A stretch of DNA of 5,081 nucleotides from Prevotellaceae bacterium (GTDB taxonomy: Bacteria; Bacteroidota; Bacteroidia; Bacteroidales; Bacteroidaceae), in the NCBI GenBank assembly GCA_021153165.1, contig JAGKTZ010000091.1, forward strand, positions 1-5,081, written 5' to 3'. Each line of letters opens with the position of its first letter. The stretch's first letter is position 1. Shown one piece after another: positions 1 to 5,081 of the stretch. The notes below the pieces were generated by a model. That model was not told where the DNA came from. It saw nothing but the letters and a program-made list of their open reading frames with translations, and made no database searches. The translations under genes and the position numbers were made by a program.

Positions 1-29
1 AATAAATATATTGTATTAAACAATCAATC

Positions 30-2654
30 ATGAACGTTAAACTTTGCAAATCAAATGAGCCTACTTGGAAGATGGTGAGCGTAAAGAGCCACTTGCCCGA
101 GTCGCTCAAAGTGCTCGACGAAATCGCGCACAACCTTTGGTGGTCTTGGAACAATGAGGCTACTGAACTTTTCGAAAGCATTGACGCTAAGCTTTGGAGC
201 AAGTGCAGCAAGAATCCCGTAGAATTGCTCAGCCGCATTTCTTACGAACGTCTCGAAGAAATTGCTGAAGACAAAGTAATGTTGGCAAGCATCGAAAAGG
301 TGTACAAGAATTTCCGCGCATATATGGACGTGAAGCCCAACGCTAAGCGTGCCAGCGTGGCTTACTTCTGTATGGAATACGGTTTGAACTCAGTACTCAA
401 GATCTACTCTGGTGGTCTCGGTGTATTGGCAGGTGACTACATCAAGGAAGCATCTGACTCAAACGTTGACATGTGTGCTGTAGGTTTCTTGTATCGTCAC
501 GGCTACTTCACTCAAACCCTCTCGATGGAAGGTCAGCAAATCGCTAACTACGATGCCCAAAACTTCGACCGTCTGCCCATCGACCGCGTGTTGGATGAAA
601 ACGGCAACCAAGTTGTAGTAGATGTGCCCTACCCTGGTTACACCGTTCACGCAAGTGTATGGCGTGTCAATGTAGGTCGTGTATCTCTCTACCTCCTCGA
701 CACAGACAACGGTATGAACTCACCATTCGACGCTGGCATCACATCAGCACTCTATGGTGGTGACTGGGAAAACCGTATCAAGCAAGAATATCTCCTCGGT
801 ATCGGTGGTATGTTGATGCTCCAAAAGCTCGGTATCACTAAGGACGTATACCACTGCAACGAAGGTCACGCTGCACTTTGCAACGCTCAACGTCTCGTTG
901 ACTACGTAGCAAGCGGTCTCAACTTCTTCGAAGCACTCGAATTGGTTAAGGCTTCTTCACTCTATACCGTACACACTCCTGTACCTGCTGGTCACGACTA
1001 CTTCGAAGAAGGCCTCTTCCGCAAGTACATGGACGCATTCGCTGGTAAGCTCGGCATCACTTGGGACGAATTCATGGGCCTCGGCCGTATGAACCCTGAA
1101 GACAAGAACGAAAAGTTCTCAATGTCTGTATTCCTCTGCAAGACTTGTCAAGAAGTGAACGGTGTGAGCTGGTTGCACGGTAAGGTATCTCAAATGATGT
1201 TCAAGGGCACATGGCCAGGCTATATGCCAGACGAACCACGCCGCGAATACGAAATCCGCGACCACGATACTTACTACACAGACTACAACTTGCAAGAAAA
1301 TGAAAGCCACGTTAGCTACGTGACTAATGGTGTACACTTCCCTACTTGGGCAGCAAGCGAATGGAAGGAACTTTACTGCAAGCACTTCGACAAGGCCTTC
1401 ATGGGCGACCAAAGCAACATGAAGATCTGGGAAAAGATTTACGAAGTATCTGACAAGGAAGTATGGGAAACTCGTTGCGCTCTGAAGATGAAGCTCATCA
1501 ACTACATCCGCAATCGTTTCCGCGACACTTGGTTGAAGAACCAAGGTGATCCCAGCCGCGTAGTATCATTGCTCGACAAGATCAATCCTAATGCATTGCT
1601 CATCGGTTTCGCTCGTCGTTTTGCTACTTACAAGCGTGCTCACCTCCTCTTCTCAGACTTGGATCGTTTGGCTAAGATCGTGAACAATCCTGACTACCCA
1701 GTACAATTCCTCTTCGCAGGTAAGGCTCACCCCGCTGATGGTGCTGGTCAAGGCTTGATCAAGCGTATCTACGAAATCTCTCAACGTCCTGAGTTCATCG
1801 GTAAGATCATCTTCCTCGACAACTACGATATGGAATTGGCTCACCGCCTCGTATCTGGTGTTGATATCTGGATGAACACACCTACTCGTCCTCTCGAAGC
1901 ATCTGGTACATCTGGTGAAAAGGCACTCATGAATGGTGTTGTGAACCTCTCTGTACTCGATGGTTGGTGGTACGAAGGTTATCGTCCAGGCGCAGGTTGG
2001 GCTTTGACCGACAAGCGTACTTATCAAAACCAAGAACACCAAGACCGTCTCGACGCTGCTACTATCTACTCGCTCCTCGAACAAGAGATCATTCCTCTCT
2101 ACTACGCTCGCGGCGCTCAAGGTTACAGCGAAGGTTGGGTGAAGACAGTGAAGAACTCAATCGCTCAAATCGCTCCTCAATACACTATGAAGCGTCAGCT
2201 CGACGACTACTACGATCGTTTCTACAACAAGGAAGCTGCTCGTTTCAAGGTATTGGCTAAGGACGACAACAAGTTGGCTAAGGAAATCGCTGCTTGGAAG
2301 CAATGTGTAGCTGAACGTTGGGACAACATCAACGTAGTAGCTTCTGAAGGTTTGGAAAGCCTCAACAACATCGTATCTGGTCAAGACTTTACAATCAAGC
2401 ACATCGTAGACGAACAAGGCCTTGATGATGCTGTAGGTATCGAACTCGTTGTTATTGAAAACATCGAAGACCGCGACGTGATCCAGACAACTATTCCTAT
2501 GCAGATGGTTAAGAGCAAAGGCAACCTCCACACATTCGAATTGACTACAAGCCTCGACGTAGCTGGTTCGTTCAAGGTTGGTTTCCGTATGTATCCTAAG
2601 AATGCTAACCTCCCCTATCGTCAAGATTTCTCTTACGTGAAGTGGGTAGGTTAA
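30..2654 (+). CDS. glgP: Alpha-glucan (glycogen/maltodextrin) phosphorylase, GT35 family, DUF3417-containing type
   Basis: Cytosolic enzyme that splits terminal alpha-1,4-linked glucose from glycogen or maltodextrins with phosphate, releasing glucose-1-phosphate; needs pyridoxal phosphate. Seen in the 874-residue product: an N-terminal DUF3417-like region (about 13-110, core HNLWWSWN); YFCMEYG (112-118) followed by the SGGLGVLAGD glycine loop (127-136); CNEGHAAL with N277, E278 and H280; HTPVPAGHD (315-323); and EASGTSGEKALMNG (623-636), in which K631 is the expected PLP-binding lysine. The C-terminal ~120 residues look beta-rich. Motifs and length fit the shorter-core 'more phosphorylases' subgroup rather than the E. 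coli GlgP/MalP type. The ATG at 30 is chosen because the residues before Met15 resemble the usual start of this family; the leader is A/T-rich with no Shine-Dalgarno, normal for Bacteroidetes. Codon choice (CGT, GGT, GCT, AAG, GAA, TAC, AAC) is highly biased, most clearly after codon ~110, suggesting strong expression. Its promoter lies left of the window. The family call is very secure; natural substrate length is not determined. Confidence 0.96.
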   Translation: MNVKLCKSNEPTWKMVSVKSHLPESLKVLDEIAHNLWWSWNNEATELFESIDAKLWSKCSKNPVELLSRISYERLEEIAEDKVMLASIEKVYKNFRAYMDVKPNAKRASVAYFCMEYGLNSVLKIYSGGLGVLAGDYIKEASDSNVDMCAVGFLYRHGYFTQTLSMEGQQIANYDAQNFDRLPIDRVLDENGNQVVVDVPYPGYTVHASVWRVNVGRVSLYLLDTDNGMNSPFDAGITSALYGGDWENRIKQEYLLGIGGMLMLQKLGITKDVYHCNEGHAALCNAQRLVDYVASGLNFFEALELVKASSLYTVHTPVPAGHDYFEEGLFRKYMDAFAGKLGITWDEFMGLGRMNPEDKNEKFSMSVFLCKTCQEVNGVSWLHGKVSQMMFKGTWPGYMPDEPRREYEIRDHDTYYTDYNLQENESHVSYVTNGVHFPTWAASEWKELYCKHFDKAFMGDQSNMKIWEKIYEVSDKEVWETRCALKMKLINYIRNRFRDTWLKNQGDPSRVVSLLDKINPNALLIGFARRFATYKRAHLLFSDLDRLAKIVNNPDYPVQFLFAGKAHPADGAGQGLIKRIYEISQRPEFIGKIIFLDNYDMELAHRLVSGVDIWMNTPTRPLEASGTSGEKALMNGVVNLSVLDGWWYEGYRPGAGWALTDKRTYQNQEHQDRLDAATIYSLLEQEIIPLYYARGAQGYSEGWVKTVKNSIAQIAPQYTMKRQLDDYYDRFYNKEAARFKVLAKDDNKLAKEIAAWKQCVAERWDNINVVASEGLESLNNIVSGQDFTIKHIVDEQGLDDAVGIELVVIENIEDRDVIQTTIPMQMVKSKGNLHTFELTTSLDVAGSFKVGFRMYPKNANLPYRQDFSYVKWVG

Positions 2655-2672
2655 TCCAAATAGCATAAATTT

Positions 2673-2711
2673 AAAAGCAGGAAGTTCCGTAAAGGTGCTT
2701 CCTGCTTTTTT
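2673..2711. terminator. Hairpin terminator after glgP, probably bidirectional
   Basis: AAAAGCAGGAAG (2673-2684) pairs perfectly with CTTCCTGCTTTT (2698-2709). Inside the stem there is a U-G wobble and one mismatch, then two C-G pairs closing a GTAAA loop. The plus strand has six T (2706-2711) after the GC-rich part. Read on the minus strand the same hairpin is followed by four T, so it may also stop transcription from the right. It begins 18 bases after the glgP stop codon. Confidence 0.9.
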
Positions 2712-2727
2712 ATTGTTAACAACTTTT
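2712..2727. repeat. 16-bp repeat with TTGTTAACAA palindrome, copy 1
   Basis: ATTGTTAACAACTTTT is present here just past the glgP terminator and again, identically, at 4938-4953. Its core TTGTTAACAA (2713-2722) is a perfect 10-bp palindrome. A protein-binding site or a conserved non-coding word are both possible; no function is claimed. Confidence 0.5.
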
Positions 2728-2751
2728 CTGGTTGATTTACTTTTGATATTA

Positions 2752-2838
2752 TTAAGCACTAATGAGCATAGCTATTTTCACGAATAACAACAAAATAGGT
2801 AATGCTAAGACCCACAAGTAGCCAGAGTATTTCTTCAT
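2752..2838 (-). CDS. Possible 28-residue single-span membrane microprotein
   Basis: On the minus strand an ATG (2838-2836) opens a 28-codon frame ending in TAA (2754-2752). The product has a basic start (MKKYSGY), then an uninterrupted hydrophobic stretch (LWVLALPILLLFV, about 8-20), a single lysine at 21, and a hydrophobic tail (IAMLISA). This is the pattern of a small inner-membrane protein with one span. It sits convergent with glgP, sharing a hairpin that could terminate both, and divergent from the esterase operon. No clear TAnnTTTG promoter was found upstream on the minus strand, and the frame is short enough to occur by chance in A/T-rich DNA, where TTA/TTG/ATT codons give hydrophobic peptides easily. 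I do not recognise the family. The main alternative is non-coding spacer. Confidence 0.35.
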   Translation of the reverse strand: MKKYSGYLWVLALPILLLFVKIAMLISA

Positions 2839-2862
2839 AAGTTAAAAAAAGCGACACAAACC

Positions 2863-2892
2863 TTGTATATTAAAGGAGTTGCGCTAACTTTG
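2863..2892 (+). promoter_or_regulatory. Bacteroidetes-type promoter of the esterase-patatin operon
   Basis: A -33 element TTG (2863-2865) and a -7 element TAACTTTG (2885-2892) are separated by 19 bp, matching the known Bacteroidetes primary-sigma consensus (TTTG, ~19 bp, TAnnTTTG). Transcription would start near 2898-2900, leaving a leader of roughly 20 bases before the ATG at 2921. No Shine-Dalgarno is seen in that leader. Confidence 0.8.
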
Positions 2893-2920
2893 CAAGACAT
2901 TTTAAACTCATCACACACTC

Positions 2921-3754
2921 ATGCGTACCAAAAGAATATTACTATCATTCGTATCATTACTATTGTGTGCTATACAGGGCTTTGCTTATCAAATCCAAGA
3001 GATTAAGGTATGGAGCAAGAGTATGAAAAAGCCAATTCCGGTGAACATCATCACACCACAAAGTTATAGCACAAACCACACCTATCCCACTATATATTTG
3101 CTCCACGGCCACGGGGACAATCATAAAGGTTGGAGCAGAGGCGAAGTCGTAGGAAAGTTGGCTGACATATATAATATAGTAGTCGTGATGCCTGACGGAG
3201 GTCATGATAGTTGGTATTTTGATAGTCCCGTCGAACAGGGCTATTGCTACGAGACGTTTGTTTCAAAAGAATTGATTCCCTACGTCGATCACAATTACGC
3301 CACTATCAAGGATCGTCGATTCAGAGCTATCACTGGGCTTTCGATGGGTGGACATGGTGCGTTTTATATTGCATTCCGACATCAAGACCTTTTTGCAAAT
3401 GTCGGGAGCCTTTCGGGTGGATTGGATATTCGCCCATTCCCTAAGAACTGGAATATAGCAGGCCGACTGGGCGCCTATGATAAGTATCCCGAACGTTGGA
3501 AGGAAAGCACTGTCATCAACATGACGCACCTATTGAAGCCGGGACAGTTGAATATCACCTTCGAATGCGGGGCAAGCGACTTCTTCTATCAGGTCAATTG
3601 CAATATGCACAAAAAACTATTAGAGGCTGGCATCCCACACGATTTCACCTCGCGCCCAGGAGGTCATAGCTGGAATTATTGGCTGAACGGCATCAAGTAC
3701 CAGTTCCTTTATTTTTCAGAACGATTTAATGACTATTTGAAAGAGAAACATTGA
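2921..3754 (+). CDS. Exported alpha/beta-hydrolase, putative esterase family (esterase D / feruloyl-esterase-like)
   Basis: A 277-residue serine hydrolase that probably cleaves carboxylic ester bonds outside the cytoplasm. Residues 1 to ~22 form a typical signal peptide (MRTKR, a hydrophobic core of about 15 residues, then GFA before YQ); there is no lipobox cysteine at the likely cleavage site, so a periplasmic or secreted location is inferred. The mature part fits the Putative_esterase fold: strand PTIYLLHGHGD with the oxyanion region at 62-66, nucleophile elbow GLSMGG with Ser141, candidate acid Asp220 (GASDFF), and catalytic His249 (PGGHSWNYW). The triad is complete and in the usual order and spacing, and length is normal for a single-domain member. 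Relatives include acetyl-xylan and feruloyl esterases, S-formylglutathione hydrolase and mycolyltransferase-like proteins; nothing here fixes the substrate, and no carbohydrate-binding module is present. It is the first gene of an operon, one base ahead of the patatin-like gene. Codon use is far less biased than in glgP, suggesting moderate expression. Confidence 0.9.
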   Translation: MRTKRILLSFVSLLLCAIQGFAYQIQEIKVWSKSMKKPIPVNIITPQSYSTNHTYPTIYLLHGHGDNHKGWSRGEVVGKLADIYNIVVVMPDGGHDSWYFDSPVEQGYCYETFVSKELIPYVDHNYATIKDRRFRAITGLSMGGHGAFYIAFRHQDLFANVGSLSGGLDIRPFPKNWNIAGRLGAYDKYPERWKESTVINMTHLLKPGQLNITFECGASDFFYQVNCNMHKKLLEAGIPHDFTSRPGGHSWNYWLNGIKYQFLYFSERFNDYLKEKH

Positions 3755-3755
3755 T

Positions 3756-4607
3756 ATGCACAAGATAGGTTTAGTATTGGAGGGCGGCGCCATGCGCGGT
3801 TTGTTTTCAGCCGGCGTGATGGACGTCATGATGGAGCAGGGCATTCCTATTGATGGTATCGTGGGCGTATCGGCTGGTGCTTGCTTTGGTTGCAACTACG
3901 TCACTGGACAAATTGGGCGAGCCATTCGCTACAACAAACAATTTGCAGGCGACAAGCGGTATTGCGGATTTGGTTCACTGCTACGCACAGGCAATTACTA
4001 CAACGCCGAATTCACCTACCACATCGTACCCACTCAATATGACGTGTTCGACACACCAACCTTCGAGGCTAGCCCGATGGAGTATCATGTAGTATGTACA
4101 GATGTGGCAACGGGCAAGGCGCACTATCAGCTTTGCCAGGAGGGCAGCCATACACTCTTCGAATGGATACGTGCCAGCGCATCGATGCCCCTCGTCGCAG
4201 AAATGGTCGAGATGAACGGCAAGAAATATCTGGACGGCGGCATCTCGGATTCTATCCCCTTGAAGTTTTTTCAAGACAAGGGGTACGACAAAAACATCGT
4301 CATCCTGACACAACCCGAAGGCTATCAGAAGAAAACCATGCCGCTGCTCTCGGTGATGAAAAGGAAGTATCGCAAATTTCCCGAACTGGTCAAGGCAATG
4401 GCTCAGCGTCACGAGATGTACAATGCCCAATTGGAGTATGTAAAAGCCGAGGAGCGCGCAGGCCGATGCATCGTGATTCGCCCACACCAATCTATAGAAG
4501 TGGGACACTTTGGCATATCGGCAGAAGCCATGCAGCACATTTATGACCAAGGCAGAGAAGCGGCTACAAAAGTACTGAACGAGATGAAAGCCTATTGCCA
4601 AAATTAA
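3756..4607 (+). CDS. Patatin-like phospholipase family protein (YjjU/RssA-like)
   Basis: A 283-residue lipid acyl hydrolase of the patatin fold, predicted to remove acyl chains from phospholipids or related esters; it has no signal peptide or membrane span, so it should act in the cytosol or at the inner face of the membrane. Seen: glycine-rich oxyanion motif GGAMRG (10-15), nucleophile elbow GVSAGA (37-42) with catalytic Ser39, SASMP (about residues 140-144), and the DGG motif (160-162) with Asp160, giving a complete Ser-Asp dyad. The C-terminal ~100 residues, rich in basic and acidic residues, resemble the extension of bacterial patatins of the YjjU type. The ATG at 3756 lies one base after the TGA of the esterase (TGATATG), so translation is probably coupled and both genes share the promoter at 2863-2892. 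An earlier start is not possible without overlapping the upstream gene, and GLVLEGG begins only four residues in, as usual. The terminator array at 4631-4712 follows the stop. Physiological substrate unknown. Confidence 0.92.
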   Translation: MHKIGLVLEGGAMRGLFSAGVMDVMMEQGIPIDGIVGVSAGACFGCNYVTGQIGRAIRYNKQFAGDKRYCGFGSLLRTGNYYNAEFTYHIVPTQYDVFDTPTFEASPMEYHVVCTDVATGKAHYQLCQEGSHTLFEWIRASASMPLVAEMVEMNGKKYLDGGISDSIPLKFFQDKGYDKNIVILTQPEGYQKKTMPLLSVMKRKYRKFPELVKAMAQRHEMYNAQLEYVKAEERAGRCIVIRPHQSIEVGHFGISAEAMQHIYDQGREAATKVLNEMKAYCQN

Positions 4608-4630
4608 AGCATAAAAATAGCTGATTTCAC

Positions 4631-4664
4631 AAACCTAAACCTTTTTCAAAAAAGGTCTAGGTTT
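4631..4664. terminator. Hairpin terminator A of the patatin-gene 3' array
   Basis: Bases 4631-4646 (AAACCTAAACCTTTTT) pair with 4649-4664 (AAAAAGGTCTAGGTTT) with a single A-C mismatch; the innermost A-T pairs must open to form the loop. The stem runs straight into six T (4662-4667), the form of a rho-independent terminator. It starts 23 bases after the patatin-like gene's stop. The opposite strand also ends in a T run, so it may work both ways. Confidence 0.8.
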
Positions 4665-4712
4665 TTTGAAAAAAGGTTAGACTTTTTTTCAACAAGGTCT
4701 AACCTTTTTTTC
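4637..4712. repeat. Quasi-tandem array of T-tract / GGTCTA segments
   Basis: T tracts of 5, 6, 7 and 7 bases begin at 4642, 4662, 4683 and 4705, so the period is 20-22 bp. Between them lie A-rich segments that each start AAGGT and carry GGTCTAGG (4654), GGTTAGAC (4675) and GGTCTAACC (4696). The GTCTA/TAGAC words alternate in orientation, so neighbouring segments can pair with each other. The array overlaps both hairpin terminators. Confidence 0.7.
4669..4710. terminator. Hairpin terminator B, perfect 14-bp stem
   Basis: AAAAAAGGTTAGAC (4669-4682) pairs perfectly with GTCTAACCTTTTTT (4697-4710) around a 14-base loop (4683-4696), and seven T (4705-4711) close it. It follows hairpin A by four bases. 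Symmetry of the A and T runs makes it a plausible terminator in both directions. Confidence 0.8.
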
Positions 4713-4810
4713 TTACCCCAAATCGCACGCGCTCCCTACCCTGCTTTACTGCGTTACAGACGTCACTTTTTTCATTCAAAAATAGGAAAAATCGCTACGA
4801 AATCTTAAAA
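4713..4810. other. Intergenic spacer with no recognised feature
   Basis: Between the terminator array and the operator cluster there is a short, more GC-rich stretch (about 4718-4765, including the palindrome GACGTC at 4760-4765) and then A-rich DNA. No open frame longer than about ten codons with a plausible start, no RNA gene and no promoter was seen. CTACGA at 4795-4800 is an inverted match to TCGTAG at 4822-4827 and could be an extra half-site of the neighbouring operator cluster. Confidence 0.5.
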
Positions 4811-4827
4811 TACTATAAATATCGTAG
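4811..4827. promoter_or_regulatory. Operator-like 17-bp element, copy 1
   Basis: TACTATAAATATCGTAG. It is an imperfect inverted repeat with CTA and TAG at its ends, and it matches copies 2 and 3 over most of its length. It lies about 45 bp upstream of the -33 element of the promoter at 4856-4886. The conserved, repeated form suggests a transcription-factor site. Confidence 0.6.
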
Positions 4828-4832
4828 GTAAA

Positions 4833-4849
4833 TACTATATTTATCGTAG
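4833..4849. promoter_or_regulatory. Operator-like 17-bp element, copy 2
   Basis: TACTATATTTATCGTAG differs from copy 1 at only two central positions and starts 22 bp after it, about two helical turns, so two bound dimers would lie on the same face of the DNA. It ends six bases before the -33 TTTG. Confidence 0.6.
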
Positions 4850-4855
4850 AAAAAT

Positions 4856-4886
4856 TTTGTCGGAATAAATCAACCTACTATATTTG
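4856..4886 (+). promoter_or_regulatory. Bacteroidetes-type promoter reading off the right edge
   Basis: -33 element TTTG (4856-4859) and -7 element TATATTTG (4879-4886) are separated by 19 bp, the same spacing as the esterase promoter. The expected start site is near 4892-4895. No start codon with a usable frame follows inside the window, so the leader would exceed 180 bases unless the second -7-like box (4987-4994) is the one used. Confidence 0.7.
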
Positions 4887-4892
4887 CAGTAG
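4876..4892. promoter_or_regulatory. Operator-like 17-bp element, copy 3, covering the -7 box
   Basis: TACTATATTTGCAGTAG starts 43 bp after copy 2 (about four helical turns). It matches copy 2 except for three bases in its right half (GCA in place of ATC). Its left half contains the -7 element TATATTTG, so a protein bound here would block RNA polymerase, consistent with repression. Confidence 0.6.
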
Positions 4893-4937
4893 AAAACAAA
4901 TCACAAGCTCAAATACTGAAAAAATTAGAACTCCTTC

Positions 4938-4953
4938 ATTGTTAACAACTTTT
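4938..4953. repeat. 16-bp repeat with TTGTTAACAA palindrome, copy 2
   Basis: Identical to 2712-2727 (ATTGTTAACAACTTTT) in the same orientation. Here it lies seven bases ahead of the run of eight G and about 34 bp ahead of the TAAATTTG box, an upstream position where an activator or repressor could sit. Function unknown. Confidence 0.5.
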
Positions 4954-4960
4954 AACTAAT

Positions 4961-4994
4961 GGGGGGGGTAAATGAATATTGTTTAATAAATTTG
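4961..4994 (+). promoter_or_regulatory. Second, weaker promoter candidate with a G8 run at the -33 position
   Basis: TAAATTTG (4987-4994, followed by CAC) fits the -7 consensus, but no TTTG is found at the right distance. The -33 position is instead occupied by eight consecutive G (4961-4968), 18 bp upstream. It may be an activator-dependent promoter or a chance match in A/T-rich DNA. Confidence 0.4.
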
Positions 4995-5081
4995 CACAGC
5001 AAGATAACTATAAAGCAAATTTAATTGAACAACAAAAAGACAAAAACGAAATAAAAAATTCACTATAAATCAATAAATAAA
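4995..5081 (+). other. A-rich leader running off the right edge
   Basis: Very A-rich DNA on the plus strand, ending in a form (AATCAATAAATAAA) like the leader directly before glgP at 1-29. This suggests the next gene's start codon is just beyond 5081. No start codon followed by a meaningful frame is present. Confidence 0.45.

Noticed and set aside
1119..1544. 141-codon open frame on the minus strand inside glgP
   Set aside because: Opposite-strand shadow of a strongly codon-biased gene; the product shows no recognisable domain, and the frame has no promoter or intergenic space of its own.
1653..2120. 155-codon minus-strand open frame inside glgP
   Set aside because: Covers the PLP-lysine region of the phosphorylase; long antisense frames are expected from its codon bias.
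1964..2260. 98-codon plus-strand frame rich in Arg and Ser inside glgP
   Set aside because: Out-of-frame reading of the phosphorylase; composition is an artefact of CGT/CTC-rich codons.
2157..2759. 200-codon minus-strand open frame over the glgP 3' end
   Set aside because: Runs through the terminator hairpin and then antisense to the phosphorylase C-terminus; no coherent domain.
4094..4546. 150-codon alternative-frame ORF within the patatin-like gene
   Set aside because: Shadow frame rich in Arg and Gly; the overlapping gene explains the region.
3981..4601. 206-codon minus-strand open frame opposite the patatin-like gene
   Set aside because: The plus-strand gene has full catalytic motifs and an operon start; the antisense product has no recognisable fold.
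4637..4712. CRISPR-like repeat array
   Set aside because: The period of about 21 bp, alternating orientation and lack of unique spacers do not fit CRISPR; hairpin terminators explain it.
4718..4765. GC-richer island with the GACGTC palindrome, considered as a mobile-element end or attachment site
   Set aside because: No terminal inverted repeat, target duplication, or transposase/integrase gene in the window.
4959..5024. 21-codon frame starting at the ATG that leads into the G8 run
   Set aside because: Would translate through the -7-like box, has no promoter-to-start logic and an unremarkable peptide; the ATG is chance.

Overview
The window looks like a chromosomal segment from a Bacteroidales bacterium, most likely Prevotella or a close relative. 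This rests on three things: promoters of the Bacteroidetes form (TTG or TTTG, 19 bp, TAnnTTTG), A/T-rich leaders without Shine-Dalgarno sequences, and a glycogen phosphorylase of the type common in that group. The genus is inferred from style, not from a marker gene.

Layout. (1) Bases 30-2654 (+) encode a complete alpha-glucan (glycogen) phosphorylase with very strong codon bias, closed by a hairpin terminator at 2673-2711 that could work in both directions. (2) The gap at 2655-2920 holds this terminator, a possible 28-residue single-membrane-span protein on the minus strand (2752-2838), and a clear Bacteroidetes promoter (2863-2892) for the next operon. (3) Bases 2921-4607 (+) form a two-gene operon separated by one base: an exported alpha/beta-hydrolase esterase with an intact Ser-Asp-His triad, then a cytosolic patatin-like lipid acyl hydrolase with an intact Ser-Asp dyad. 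(4) The last 474 bases (4608-5081) have no convincing gene. They contain an array of mutually complementary T-tract/GGTCTA segments acting as a terminator (4631-4712), then an elaborate control region. That region has three 17-bp copies of an operator-like element, the third covering the -7 box of a well-formed promoter, then a run of eight G ahead of a second -7-like box, and an A-rich leader running off the right edge.

The phosphorylase handles storage-glucan breakdown. The esterase and patatin-like protein are probably co-transcribed hydrolases acting on ester substrates on either side of the inner membrane; their true substrates cannot be read from sequence. The three complete genes belong to known families. 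The less ordinary signals are the triple operator, the hairpin array, the G-run promoter and the possible microprotein. The gene served by the right-hand control region lies outside the window.
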